64,000 nucleotides of DNA from Methanofollis aquaemaris. GTDB taxonomy: Archaea; Halobacteriota; Methanomicrobia; Methanomicrobiales; Methanofollaceae. Positions 18,768 through 27,841 of this stretch are shown one piece after another. The stretch spans positions 1,276,561 to 1,340,560 of the forward strand of contig NZ_CP036172.1 of NCBI RefSeq assembly GCF_017357525.1, in the 5' to 3' direction. Position 1 is the stretch's first letter, and each line of letters opens with the position of its first letter. The position numbers and the translations under genes were made by a program. The notes beneath the pieces were generated by a model that did no database searches, was not told where the DNA came from, and worked only from the letters and a program-made list of their open reading frames with translations.

Positions 18768-19673
18768 ATGGAAAGCGTATTATTTGGCATTGGAGTAACA
18801 GCATTGGCAGGTGCCCTTGCTACAATTGCAGGCGCTGCTGAGGATACTGAGTCCAACATCGGGTCGCAGGGTGACCCGAACTCTCAGGTCCAACTGGCTC
18901 CACAGATGGGCTATATTCACCGGATTTACAACAAGGCTGTGTCCGGTGAGCCGCCCGCATATGGTCTGTGGGTCACCATCAGCGCAGGTGTAGCGTGGGC
19001 ATTCATGGCAACGGGGATGAACCCGGTGCTTGCCCTTGTTATCGCTTCTGCACTCGCAATCTTCGTGCAGGGTGTGTATGCAACGACTGCCTACCTCGGA
19101 AGGACGGCCAGTCTTGCGAAGTTTGAACAACCGGTATACATCGATGTCATCAAGTCGGTGACCACCGTGACGATGGCGCACGCCTTTGTCGCCGTGTTCC
19201 CGGCAGTCGTGATGTGTTACCTTCTCATCGCGGCACTCGGTCACCCGTTCCCGCTGCCTCTTCTGGGCATCGTCTGGGGTATCGCTCTTGGTGCCGCCGG
19301 TTCTGCGACCGGAAACCCGTTCTATGGTAAGGAACGTCAGTACCAGTCCCAGAAGTTCGGCGCTGGTGTGCCGATCTCCGCGTCCGGCAACATCGTCAGG
19401 TACGCGGAAGCAGGTCAGCGCAGCTCTCTCGACAACGGCTGGTTCACCGCAAAGCTCGCGGGTCCGGCATCAGGCATCTGTTTCGGCCTGATCGTGTTCC
19501 TCGAAATCTGGAGAACCGTGCTCTTTGAGGACGTTGCCTCAGGCTGGGGCGCTATCATCGCCGGTGTCGTGATCATCCTGATCTTCACGATCATCGACCG
19601 GTACGTCGAAGTCTGGGCACGGAAGAATTACGGTCCGTACCAGGCAGAAGCAACTGAGGAGGTGTCCGCGTGA
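18768..19673 (+). CDS. mtrE: Methyl-H4MPT:CoM methyltransferase subunit E
   Basis: MtrE is one of the large integral membrane subunits (MtrCDE) of the sodium-pumping methyltransferase. The 301-residue protein has six or more hydrophobic segments and the family start MESVLFGIGVTALAGALATIAGAAEDTE. The start at 18768 follows GGGAGGGAG; a 30-residue upstream extension in frame is leader. It is first of the mtr operon. Confidence 0.95.
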   Translation: MESVLFGIGVTALAGALATIAGAAEDTESNIGSQGDPNSQVQLAPQMGYIHRIYNKAVSGEPPAYGLWVTISAGVAWAFMATGMNPVLALVIASALAIFVQGVYATTAYLGRTASLAKFEQPVYIDVIKSVTTVTMAHAFVAVFPAVVMCYLLIAALGHPFPLPLLGIVWGIALGAAGSATGNPFYGKERQYQSQKFGAGVPISASGNIVRYAEAGQRSSLDNGWFTAKLAGPASGICFGLIVFLEIWRTVLFEDVASGWGAIIAGVVIILIFTIIDRYVEVWARKNYGPYQAEATEEVSA

Positions 19674-20512
19674 CCGCAATTGCAGCAGGCTCAGGCGGAG
19701 GCGAAGGGATCAACCCCGTCGCATCAGCCATTGGTATTGTTCTTATTCTCATCACGCTCGCAATTACCTACTTTGCCGTTCCAGCCGGCCTGGCGGCACT
19801 TGTCGGCGTCATTGTCGGTGGCCTTCTCATCGGCTTTGGTATTCACTTCGTGCCGGTCGGCGGTGCCCCGGCTGCCATGGGGCAAGCCCCAGGTATTGCG
19901 ACCGGTGTGGCAATGCTCGCCACCGGTGCCGGTCTCGCCGGCCTCTTCGGTGGGGCATGGGCCGCAGCCAACCCCGAGTTTAGTTTTGCGGTCGTCATCG
20001 CCGCCGGCGCTGTCGGTGGCGGTCTGATGATGGCGATCACCTGTCTGATGGTCAACATCATCTACATCTTCGGCATGGGTATCCCGGCCGCGTCCGGTAA
20101 GGTCGCAAAGGATCCGATCACCGGCGACACCCAGGAGGCATACAAGTCCCAGGGTACCGAGGGTCACGGTCTGCCGTTCATCTCCTATGTCGGAGGTGTC
20201 ATTGGTGGTCTCCTCGGCGGTGCCGGCGGTACGCTCATCTACTACGAGCTCCTCCAGGTCTATACCGCGACTCTCCCCGGCATGTTCGGTGCCGACGCCG
20301 CTGAAGTGCTGCCGATCGCAGTCTCGCTCGCCGGGATCTTTGCCGTCGGTATGTTCCTGGTGAACGCCGTGCTCGCCGCGTACAACATCACGGGTACCAT
20401 CGAAGGCCCCCACGACCCGAAGTTCAAGCGCTTCCCGCGTGCCATCATCGGGTGTGCAACCGCTTCGGCTGTCTGCGGGCTCTTTGCAATTCTGATTGTG
20501 ATGGGGGTGTGA
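19670..20512 (+). CDS. mtrD: Methyl-H4MPT:CoM methyltransferase subunit D
   Basis: This integral membrane subunit, 280 residues, is rich in Gly/Ala transmembrane helices (for example VGVIVGGLLIGFGIHF and GGVIGGLLGGAGGTL). It starts at a GTG that overlaps the mtrE stop (GTGA). It forms the ion-translocating part together with MtrC and MtrE. Confidence 0.94.
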   Translation: MTAIAAGSGGGEGINPVASAIGIVLILITLAITYFAVPAGLAALVGVIVGGLLIGFGIHFVPVGGAPAAMGQAPGIATGVAMLATGAGLAGLFGGAWAAANPEFSFAVVIAAGAVGGGLMMAITCLMVNIIYIFGMGIPAASGKVAKDPITGDTQEAYKSQGTEGHGLPFISYVGGVIGGLLGGAGGTLIYYELLQVYTATLPGMFGADAAEVLPIAVSLAGIFAVGMFLVNAVLAAYNITGTIEGPHDPKFKRFPRAIIGCATASAVCGLFAILIVMGV

Positions 20513-20516
20513 AAAG

Positions 20517-21383
20517 ATGACCGTACAAATTACTGCATCCGAAGGCGGCATCCCGCACAACACGATCATGGCAGTCGGCCTGGTCGGCTCTCTGGTCTGT
20601 CTGTACCTGACCTATGCCAACCAGTTCCTCAACGCCGAGTATGCCGCGTTCTTTGGCGGACTCGCCGCAGTGTTCGCCCTTCTCTGGGGAACTGACACCA
20701 TCAAGAACCTCTGCAGCTACGGTATCGGTACCGGTGTCCCGTCGGCAGGTATGATCGCCTTTGGTACCGGTGTCATTGCCATGCTGCTTGCAACCAAGGT
20801 CGAGACGATAGTCCCGTTCTCCGCCCCGATCGCCGCCGTCGTATTCGGCGCAATCGTCGGTGCGGTGGCAGGCTGGATCGCAAATGAGGTCATGCGGATG
20901 AACATCCCGGTCATGGTCCGCTCGCTCACCGAGATGGCCATCATCGGCGCTATCGTCCTCATGGGCTTCACTGCCGCCATGGCAGGCGGGTTCGGCTTCG
21001 ACGCCCTCGCTGCGCGGGAGATCGCAATCCTCGGACCTCTCACCACGACGTCCTATGTCGGCTCGCTCCTTGGCGGCTGTCTGCTTGCGGTCTCGTTCAT
21101 GCTCGGCAGCCTCGCCCTGCAGCACCCGTTCAACGCGTGCCTCGGACCTGGCGAACAGCAGGACAGAACCATGATGCTCGCTGCTGAGTGCGGGTTCCTC
21201 TCGATGATTGCCGTCGCTGCGATCTCGTTTGCGTTCATCGCCTTCCCGGCGGCTCTTCTCTCGCTGATCGTCGCTATCGTCGGGTGGTACTACACCTACG
21301 TCCGCTTCATCGAGCTCTCCAAGCGCGATGCCTTCGCGTGGCTCGACGCAAAGCCGATTCTTGAACCGAAGGGTGATGACTGA
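20517..21383 (+). CDS. mtrC: Methyl-H4MPT:CoM methyltransferase subunit C
   Basis: This integral membrane subunit, 288 residues, has about seven hydrophobic helices and the family-typical NACLGPGEQQDRT loop in the C-terminal half. Its stop overlaps the mtrB start (TGATG). It acts in the membrane sector of the Na+-translocating Mtr complex. Confidence 0.94.
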   Translation: MTVQITASEGGIPHNTIMAVGLVGSLVCLYLTYANQFLNAEYAAFFGGLAAVFALLWGTDTIKNLCSYGIGTGVPSAGMIAFGTGVIAMLLATKVETIVPFSAPIAAVVFGAIVGAVAGWIANEVMRMNIPVMVRSLTEMAIIGAIVLMGFTAAMAGGFGFDALAAREIAILGPLTTTSYVGSLLGGCLLAVSFMLGSLALQHPFNACLGPGEQQDRTMMLAAECGFLSMIAVAAISFAFIAFPAALLSLIVAIVGWYYTYVRFIELSKRDAFAWLDAKPILEPKGDD

Positions 21384-21667
21384 TGGGATACGTGCAGGTA
21401 CTGCCCGAATTCGGGCTGGTCGCTGACCCGATGGTCGGCGTTGTTACCACAGCAGGCGTCTCCTACCAGCCAGTGATCGATAAGGTCGAGTTACTTGAGA
21501 AGTACACCGACGACCTCGTTGGGATGCTTTCCGGAGAGGGCGCTTTCGTTGCTTCTTTCCCTGGCAGGGAGAAGTCACTGGCCATCGCCGGCAGTGTCAC
21601 CGCCCTGTGGTATGGTATCGCAGTCGGACTGCTCATCGCAGGGGTTATCGCCCTTGCACTGATGTGA
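21383..21667 (+). CDS. mtrB: Methyl-H4MPT:CoM methyltransferase subunit B
   Basis: This small subunit, 94 residues, has one C-terminal transmembrane helix (GIAVGLLIAGVIALALM) preceded by a cytoplasmic head with FVASFPGREKSLAIAG. The length and position between mtrC and mtrA are standard. Confidence 0.94.
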   Translation: MGYVQVLPEFGLVADPMVGVVTTAGVSYQPVIDKVELLEKYTDDLVGMLSGEGAFVASFPGREKSLAIAGSVTALWYGIAVGLLIAGVIALALM

Positions 21668-21678
21668 GGTGAAGAAAT

Positions 21679-22401
21679 ATGGCAGACAAGACATCACCGG
21701 CGAGTGGCTGGCCCCTGATCAAGGGCGACTTCCACTCTGGCGACGCAAATTCATGTGTCGCCGTCGTCACCATGGGCTCTCACCTCGACGAGCAGGGGAT
21801 CTGTGATGCAGGCGCCGCACTCTGCGGTTCATGCAAGACAGAGAACCTCGGCCTGGAGAAGGTCATTGCAAACGTCATTGCAAACCCGAACATCAGGTTT
21901 GTCCTCCTCTGTGGTACCGAAGTCAAGGGCCACCTCTCAGGCCAGACCCTCAGGGCGCTCCACGAGGGCGGTCTCGAGGGTGGCAAGGTCGTCGGCTCCA
22001 AGGGCGCTATCCCGTTCATCGAGAACCTCGATGACGCAGCGGTCAAGCGTTTCCAGGAGCAGACCGAAGTCGTCGACATCATGGAGTCCGAAGACCTCGG
22101 CGAGATCAAAGCAAAGATCTCCGAACTCGTCGGAAAGGATCCGGGCGCGTTCGACGCGGCCCCGATCGTTGTCGAGGTTAAGGAGGAAGAAGGCGGAGCA
22201 GGAGAGGAAGCCGGAGAGGCTGTAGAACTCAACGGGGACCTCGCACTTATTCACGCCAGGTTCAAGACCATCGAGAAGATGGTGACCGACATCGGATACC
22301 GGGACAGGTTCGCCGCCGGTGTCTACTCAGGCAAGATCGAAGGACTGATGATCGGCCTGATTGTGTCGTTCTCCATCCTCGGGCTTCTCCTGCTGGGGTG
22401 A
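21679..22401 (+). CDS. mtrA: Methyl-H4MPT:CoM methyltransferase subunit A (cobamide-binding)
   Basis: MtrA carries the corrinoid that accepts the methyl group from H4MPT. The 240-residue protein has the soluble cobamide domain, with His85 in the EVKGHLSGQ loop at the expected lower-ligand position, an acidic linker near residue 165, and a C-terminal helix ([19 protein letters not shown]) anchoring it in the membrane. Residues 1-130 are identical to those of the downstream fused protein at 22627. This copy keeps the canonical MtrA C-terminus and is the regular MtrA. Confidence 0.95.
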   Translation: MADKTSPASGWPLIKGDFHSGDANSCVAVVTMGSHLDEQGICDAGAALCGSCKTENLGLEKVIANVIANPNIRFVLLCGTEVKGHLSGQTLRALHEGGLEGGKVVGSKGAIPFIENLDDAAVKRFQEQTEVVDIMESEDLGEIKAKISELVGKDPGAFDAAPIVVEVKEEEGGAGEEAGEAVELNGDLALIHARFKTIEKMVTDIGYRDRFAAGVYSGKIEGLMIGLIVSFSILGLLLLG

Positions 22402-22407
22402 TTTGAG

Positions 22408-22614
22408 ATGGCGGAAGAAGACAAGAAGACAGGTGGCGCGATCAGGATGAATGCTATCGACAGCATCGTGGCAGACATCCAGTACAAGTCGCAGATTATC
22501 GCCAGGACAAACAAGATCGACTCAGGCATCATGGACTCCGGGATCCCCGGCTTTGCAGCCGGGCTGTTCATCTCGCTGCTCCTTATCGTGGTGCCTGTAG
22601 TGGTGCTGATGTGA
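22408..22614 (+). CDS. mtrF: Methyl-H4MPT:CoM methyltransferase subunit F
   Basis: This 68-residue subunit has a cytoplasmic head (AIDSIVADIQYKSQIIARTNK) and one C-terminal transmembrane helix (LFISLLLIVVPVVVLM). The length and place after mtrA are typical. A stand-alone mtrG would be expected next, but a fused gene takes its place. Confidence 0.92.
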   Translation: MAEEDKKTGGAIRMNAIDSIVADIQYKSQIIARTNKIDSGIMDSGIPGFAAGLFISLLLIVVPVVVLM

Positions 22615-22626
22615 GGTGGATAAAAC

Positions 22627-23358
22627 ATGGCAGACAAGACATCACCGGCGAGTGGCTGGCCCCTGATCAAGGGCGACTTCCACTCTGGCGACGCAAATTC
22701 ATGTGTCGCCGTCGTCACCATGGGCTCTCACCTCGACGAGCAGGGGATCTGTGATGCAGGCGCCGCACTCTGCGGTTCATGCAAGACAGAGAACCTCGGT
22801 CTGGAGAAGGTCATTGCAAACGTCATTGCAAACCCGAACATCAGGTTTGTCCTCCTCTGTGGTACCGAAGTCAAGGGCCACCTCTCAGGCCAGACCCTCA
22901 GGGCGCTCCACGAGGGCGGTCTCGAGGGCGGCAAGGTCGTCGGCTCCAAGGGCGCTATCCCGTTCATCGAGAACCTCGATGACGCAGCGGTCAAGCGTTT
23001 CCAGGAGCAGACCGAGATCGTCGACATCATGGAGTCCGAAGACCTCGGCGAGATCAAGGCAAAGATCTCTGAACTCGCCGGAAAGGATCCGGGCGCGTTC
23101 GGCGCGGCACCAATAATCGTCGAGGTCAAGGAAGCCGAAGGCGGCGCAGAAGGCGGAGCAGTCGCCGGCGCAAGCCCACAGTTCCTTGAGATCGAGCAGA
23201 GACTCGACGAGATCGAAACAAAAATTGAGTTCGTAAACGCCGAGGTCGCCCAGCGTGTCGGCCGCAAGGTCGGCAGGGACATCGGCATTCTCTACGGATT
23301 AGTGGCAGGACTGATCGTCTTCATGATGCTGATTTTCCTGCTCCCCAAGTTGATGTAA
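22627..23358 (+). CDS. MtrA cobamide domain fused to MtrG
   Basis: This 243-residue protein has two parts. Residues 1 to about 170 are a second MtrA cobamide domain, identical to MtrA over residues 1-130 and including His85. From about residue 185 the sequence changes to an MtrG-type end: [37 protein letters not shown] and a C-terminal helix ([15 protein letters not shown]). It occupies the mtrG position between mtrF and mtrH, and no separate mtrG exists nearby. It probably supplies MtrG and adds an extra cobamide carrier to the complex; the second role is inference. Confidence 0.88.
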   Translation: MADKTSPASGWPLIKGDFHSGDANSCVAVVTMGSHLDEQGICDAGAALCGSCKTENLGLEKVIANVIANPNIRFVLLCGTEVKGHLSGQTLRALHEGGLEGGKVVGSKGAIPFIENLDDAAVKRFQEQTEIVDIMESEDLGEIKAKISELAGKDPGAFGAAPIIVEVKEAEGGAEGGAVAGASPQFLEIEQRLDEIETKIEFVNAEVAQRVGRKVGRDIGILYGLVAGLIVFMMLIFLLPKLM

Positions 23359-23374
23359 AGGAGGCAAGATCAGA

Positions 23375-24397
23375 ATGTTCAAATTCGAGAAGGAACAGGC
23401 CGTTTTCGACTTTAACGGCATCAAGATCGGCGGTCAGCCGGGCGAGTACCCACGGGTGCTCGGCGCGTCCATCTTCTACAACAAACACGAGACGGTACTT
23501 GACGACCACACGGGAAAGATCGACAAGGCAAAGGCCGAGGCGCTCTGGAACCGTTGTCAGGAACTCTACGACCAGACGGGCAACCCGTACTTCATCCAGA
23601 TCATCGCTGAGTACGGTGAGGCCTTCGAGAGTTACTTCGACTGGTTCTGCTCCATCGACGACAAGACTCCGTTCCTGATGGACTCCTCCGCACCGGAAGC
23701 CCTTGTCCACGCATGTGAGTACGTCACCGAGGTCGGCATCGCAGACCGTGCGATCTACAACTCGATCAACGGCTCCATCGTCCCCGAGAACATCGAGGCC
23801 CTGAAGAAGTCCGATGTCAACTCCGCAATCGTCCTCGCCTTCAACCCCGGCGACCCGTCGGTCGTAGGGCGTGAGAAGGTGCTGACAGAGGGCGGTGTCG
23901 CCGGTCAGGCACAGTCCATGATCGGGATCGCCGAGGAATGCGGCATCACCCGCCCGATCCTCGACACAGCGGCCACCCCGCTCGGTATGGGTTCCGGCGG
24001 TTCGTTCCGTGAGATCCTCGCCTGCAAGGCGATCCACGGTCTGCCGACCGGTGGTGCATACCACAACATGACCGTCTCCTGGACCTGGCTGAAGCGCTGG
24101 AGAAAGAGGGTTCTTGCCGAGCAGTATGAGGGTAACGACGTCCTTCTTGAGCAGATGTCCCACCACCACTTCGGCGGGATGGATGGTATCAGACAGACCG
24201 CATGGGCTGCACCTGATATCGGCTGCAACATCATGGCCATGACCCTCGGTGCCGACCTGATCATGTTCGGGCCTATCGAGAACTGCGAGGGTATCGCCAC
24301 CGCGGCCGCCTTCTCAGATATCGTCCTCACCGAGGCTCTCAAGGAACTCGGCGGCGATCTCCAGGCCGAGAAGCACCCGATCACGCTTCTCGTCTAA
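23375..24397 (+). CDS. mtrH: Methyl-H4MPT:CoM methyltransferase subunit H
   Basis: MtrH transfers the methyl group from methyl-H4MPT to the MtrA-bound cob(I)amide; it is a soluble TIM-barrel subunit. The 340-residue length and the MFKFEKEQAVFDFNGIKIGGQPGEYP start are diagnostic. Further matches are FNPGDPSVVGRE and DTAATPLGMGSGGSFRE. It is the last gene of the operon, 16 bases after the fused mtrA-mtrG gene. Confidence 0.96.
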   Translation: MFKFEKEQAVFDFNGIKIGGQPGEYPRVLGASIFYNKHETVLDDHTGKIDKAKAEALWNRCQELYDQTGNPYFIQIIAEYGEAFESYFDWFCSIDDKTPFLMDSSAPEALVHACEYVTEVGIADRAIYNSINGSIVPENIEALKKSDVNSAIVLAFNPGDPSVVGREKVLTEGGVAGQAQSMIGIAEECGITRPILDTAATPLGMGSGGSFREILACKAIHGLPTGGAYHNMTVSWTWLKRWRKRVLAEQYEGNDVLLEQMSHHHFGGMDGIRQTAWAAPDIGCNIMAMTLGADLIMFGPIENCEGIATAAAFSDIVLTEALKELGGDLQAEKHPITLLV

Positions 24398-24409
24398 ATT
24401 CAATCTCTC

Positions 24410-24416
24410 TTTTTTT
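24410..24416 (+). terminator. T7 terminator after mtrH
   Basis: Seven T residues lie 13 bases after the mtrH stop inside a pyrimidine-rich stretch, consistent with archaeal termination. Confidence 0.5.
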
Positions 24417-24885
24417 CTCTGGTTTTGGAGCACTTCTTTCCCTTCTGTCGCGGCGAATCTTTGATCCCCGGCACCGCTGGATGGTGGTGACAGAAAGGCA
24501 ACGATGGAGATCCCCGTTCACTCACTGTATCAAAACAGCGGACGAGGCAGCACCTCGCCGCCCCCCAGTTATCTTCTCGCGAGATGGCAGGAAATGATCG
24601 TGCGATCGGGGGCGGTACGCCTGATCATCATGCCTTCCCATACCCTCGCGCCGGGGGCGCTGCCCCCGGAACCCCCGGAATGAAGATAGGGCCGGGAAGG
24701 CTCAATCGATGCACCTGAAGAGAGGGTTGCCGTCCCCGGTCCTACCCTGATGCGGGGAGTCCGGGTTTCTCCTCCGGCGTGAAGGAGGGAGGGGACATTC
24801 TCCCTCCCGGCGCAAGACGGCGGAGACGATTCTGTGCCGCAATGGGGAACGGAATGGCACACCTGATGGGTCTGCCGCCCCGTAT
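24417..24885. other. Intergenic region with repeat, after mtrH
   Basis: No supported gene is present. The stretch holds repeat copy A2 and its left flank. The ORFs crossing it are GC-rich shadows without recognisable domains. Confidence 0.5.
24611..24700 (+). repeat. Dispersed GC-rich palindromic repeat, copy A2
   Basis: The left flank (GCGGTACGCCTGATCATCATG) resembles those near 38650 and 44410. The core is CCGGGGG (24651-24657), loop CGCTG, CCCCCGG (24663-24669), followed by AACCCCCGGAATGAAGATAGG as in copy A1. Confidence 0.75.
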
Positions 24886-25629
24886 TCACGCCCTCTTCTT
24901 CTTCCCCTGCAAATAATCAAGACTCGGCCGCACGGCACGGGGGTCCAGCACCTCGACGACGGCTGTCGCCGACGAGGGGACGGCTGCCATGACGGCTGAA
25001 AAGTCAATGGACCCGCTGCCGCAGGCGGCATGGAGGTCATTGACCCCGTCGTTGTCATGAAGATGAAGATGGACCGGCCGCCCCTCAGTAAGGAAGGTCT
25101 CAAGGGTACCGGTGAGCGCGGCGTGCCCGACATCGAGGACAAACCCAAGGCCCAGGTCGTCGAGGACCGGGAGGAGAGCGGGGTCTCTGAAGTGACAGCA
25201 GGTCCATGAGCCCATGTTCTCGACCGCAAGGACAACCGAGACCTCGTCCTGGAGGGCGGCGAGGTCGTGGAGGGATCGGAAGAGGGCCTGCTCCGAGGCC
25301 TGCCAGAGGAAGGGTTCCATGCAGAATCCAGGATGGACAACAAGACGGCAGGCCCCGACCTCGTCACAGATCCGGGCAAGATCGGCGATCACCTCGACCG
25401 AGGCGTGCCGCATGCTTTCGTTCGCTGCGGCGAGGTTGATGTCGGTGGTCGGGGCGTGGACGGTGTAAGCGAGGTCGAAGGAGTCGCAGACCTCCTGATG
25501 AACGAAAAGAGTGTGGAGGGAATCGGAGAGCACCTCCACAAGATTGGTTTCGGCGGCGAGGAGCGCGAGGGCCTCGTCGAGGGGGCGGTCCATGAGGCAG
25601 TAGGTGGAGCAGCCCGGGAACCCCATCAT
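24886..25629 (-). CDS. Sugar phosphate isomerase/epimerase-like TIM-barrel protein
   Basis: This 247-residue protein matches the xylose-isomerase-like / AP endonuclease 2 TIM-barrel superfamily. Metal-ligand candidates are the VVHPG His, the AVENMG Glu, the LDVGHA Asp and His, and the HLHDNDG His and Asp, spaced as in this fold. Its start overlaps the stop of the upstream ABC ATPase gene (ATGA), so it is translationally coupled as third gene of the BtuC-BtuD-like operon. The substrate is unknown; the operon suggests a role linked to the imported compound. Confidence 0.75.
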   Translation of the reverse strand: MMGFPGCSTYCLMDRPLDEALALLAAETNLVEVLSDSLHTLFVHQEVCDSFDLAYTVHAPTTDINLAAANESMRHASVEVIADLARICDEVGACRLVVHPGFCMEPFLWQASEQALFRSLHDLAALQDEVSVVLAVENMGSWTCCHFRDPALLPVLDDLGLGFVLDVGHAALTGTLETFLTEGRPVHLHLHDNDGVNDLHAACGSGSIDFSAVMAAVPSSATAVVEVLDPRAVRPSLDYLQGKKKRA

Positions 25630-26897
25630 ACTGTCCCGTTCCTGAGGGCGGCGAGGTGCGCGACGAGGGACGGAATGTCCCTGACAGTGACGGCACCCCC
25701 CCTACAGAGGGACGAGAAGAGCGCGGTCGCATCGCCGCCGGTGTAGTCGCGGCTCGAAAGCGGGGTGCCGTCCCGTGCCAGCACAAATATTCTGAGGCCA
25801 GGAGATTGCTCCAGTGCCCTGAGGTTTGCGATGTTGCCGGGGCCGACCGGCATCTCGGTGATGACCACGGCGTCGGCTCTCTCAAGAAGCGCGACATATT
25901 CTGCAAGCGAGCGCTCGGAGACCGGGGCAAAGGGGGACTCCCTGACAACCGGGATCCCGAGCCCTTCGGCAGTGGTGCAGTCCGAATCATTGGCCGAGAG
26001 GACGCCGGCGGTGACCTGGTATCCCTGTGAAGAAAGGGCGTACATCGTCTCGGCCCCCGTCCCGCCGCCGCAGACGACATGGACGCGCAACGGCGTTCCG
26101 GTGGAGACTGCCGGGGCCGGTTCATAGCGCGGGACCAGGTACGGTCTGCCGGTGAGCGGGTGGATCCTGACCATCATCGGAACGTCAAAGACCTGCCTGA
26201 TGTGTGCATCGGTGAGCACCTCCGCCGGCGTGCCGACGGCGACGATCTTTGCCTTCTCCATGAGGATCAGCCGGTCGCAGAAGTAGGCGGCGAGGTTGAG
26301 ATCATGGAAGACCGCGATCACGGTCACCCCCGGAGTGAGGCTGCGGATGATCGACAGGATCTCAATCTGGTGGTTGATGTCCAGGTGGGAGGTCGGTTCG
26401 TCGAGGAGGAGAGCCTTCGGCTGCTGGGCGAGGGCGCGGGCGATGAGCACCCGCTGCCGTTCGCCCCCGCTGATCTCGGTGATGAGTCGGTCGGCGAGAT
26501 GGGCGGTGCTGGTCAGGTCCATCGCCTCCCGGCAGATCGCATAATCCGCCTCTTTCATCGAGGAGAGACGCCCGAGGTAGGGGTGGCGACCCATCTGCAC
26601 GATCTCCTCGACCGTGAACCCGAAGGAGACTGCAGTCTCCTGGGGGACGGCGCCAAGTCTGGTGGCCAGTTCGCGGGGAGAATATTCCCCGACATCTCTG
26701 CCGTCGACATAGACCGCTCCGGCCGCCGGGTTGATGACGCTCGATACCGCGCGGATGAGGGTGGTCTTCCCGCACCCGTTCGGCCCCAGGATCCCGATGA
26801 ACGTGCCCTCGTTCACGGCAAGTGAGACCGCGTCCAGGACCTGGACGTCGCCATACCTGACGTCGAGATCCTCTGCCCTGATCATCTCTGCTGTCAT
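25626..26897 (-). CDS. btuD: ABC transporter ATPase, BtuD/FecE type, with extra C-terminal domain
   Basis: This 423-residue protein has Walker A GPNGCGKTT (residues 38-46), the Q-loop at VPQET, signature SGGERQR (143-149) and Walker B LLLDEP (163-168) with the H-loop in VFHDLN. Residues about 270-423 are an additional Rossmann-like domain (RVHVVCGGGTGAETMYAL...ADAVVITEMPVG) of unknown role, absent from bacterial BtuD. The start at 26897 overlaps the permease stop. It energises import of a corrinoid (or a siderophore); neighbours favour corrinoid. Confidence 0.85.
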   Translation of the reverse strand: MTAEMIRAEDLDVRYGDVQVLDAVSLAVNEGTFIGILGPNGCGKTTLIRAVSSVINPAAGAVYVDGRDVGEYSPRELATRLGAVPQETAVSFGFTVEEIVQMGRHPYLGRLSSMKEADYAICREAMDLTSTAHLADRLITEISGGERQRVLIARALAQQPKALLLDEPTSHLDINHQIEILSIIRSLTPGVTVIAVFHDLNLAAYFCDRLILMEKAKIVAVGTPAEVLTDAHIRQVFDVPMMVRIHPLTGRPYLVPRYEPAPAVSTGTPLRVHVVCGGGTGAETMYALSSQGYQVTAGVLSANDSDCTTAEGLGIPVVRESPFAPVSERSLAEYVALLERADAVVITEMPVGPGNIANLRALEQSPGLRIFVLARDGTPLSSRDYTGGDATALFSSLCRGGAVTVRDIPSLVAHLAALRNGTV

Positions 26898-27841
26898 GTC
26901 CGTGTCCTGCTCCGTAAGAGGTAGATGAAGAATGGTGCGCCGAAGAACGCCGTGACGATCCCGACCGGGATTTCGTTGGGCATGGTGCGGGCGAGGGTGT
27001 CGGCCCACATCAAGATGACCGCCCCGGCCATCATGGCCGAGGGGAGGAGGATCCGGTGGTCGGGACCGACAACGATACGCATCACATGCGGGGTGATGAG
27101 CCCGATGAACCCGATGGCCCCGGCGACCGAGACGGCGATCCCGGTGATGAAAGAGGAGAGAAGGAGAAGAGCGAGTTTGAGTTTTTCGACGTCCACCCCC
27201 AGGTGCAGGGCGTCCTCCTCGCCGAGGGAGATGACGTTGAGGTCTCTGGCAAAGAAGAAGAGCATGAAACAACCGACAAGGATGAGAAGGGCGACCCTGA
27301 CATCGTCCCACCAGACATTCCAGAGGCCGCCCATCAGCCAGAACATGATCTGGTGAAGGCTTTTGCCTGAGATGTACATCACAAAGGAGAGGAGAGAGGA
27401 GAGGAAGAGTGAGACCGCGATCCCCGAGAGAAGGAGGGTCTCGACGGCCACCCGACCGTCACGTCGGGAAATAAGGTAGACGACGACGGTCGAGGCGGTG
27501 GCGCCGATAAAGGCGAAGATCGGCAGGCCCCATCCCATAAGAAAAACAATAGAAAGGGCCGCACCGAGGGCGCCGCCGGACGACGTGCCGATGATGTAGG
27601 GGTCTGCCATCGAGTTCTTGAAAAGTCCCTGCATCGCGGTTCCGGCGGCCGCCAGTCCCGCGCCGACGAGGAGGGCGGCGAGCACCCGGGGGAGACGGAC
27701 ATCAAAGAGGATCTGCATGATCCCCGCGGGGCCGAGGTCGAGGAGAGAGAGACCGCTGGTCCCTATTGCGGTGGTGAGGATGACGCTTGCACCCAGGAAG
27801 AGAAAGAGGGCGACCAGCACGATCCAGGTCTTCTTCTGCAT
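26894..27841 (-). CDS. btuC: ABC transporter permease, BtuC/FecCD type
   Basis: This 315-residue FecCD-family permease has about ten transmembrane helices. The family motifs DVRLPRVLAALLVGAGLAAAG and the C-terminal GFIGLITPHVMR followed by PNEIPVGIVTAFFGAPFF are clear. It is first gene of the minus-strand operon btuC-btuD-TIM-barrel. A candidate minus-strand TATA box, ACTTTATTTTCC, lies at about 27874-27886. Family members carry cobalamin, heme or ferric siderophores. Confidence 0.9.
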   Translation of the reverse strand: MQKKTWIVLVALFLFLGASVILTTAIGTSGLSLLDLGPAGIMQILFDVRLPRVLAALLVGAGLAAAGTAMQGLFKNSMADPYIIGTSSGGALGAALSIVFLMGWGLPIFAFIGATASTVVVYLISRRDGRVAVETLLLSGIAVSLFLSSLLSFVMYISGKSLHQIMFWLMGGLWNVWWDDVRVALLILVGCFMLFFFARDLNVISLGEEDALHLGVDVEKLKLALLLLSSFITGIAVSVAGAIGFIGLITPHVMRIVVGPDHRILLPSAMMAGAVILMWADTLARTMPNEIPVGIVTAFFGAPFFIYLLRSRTRT

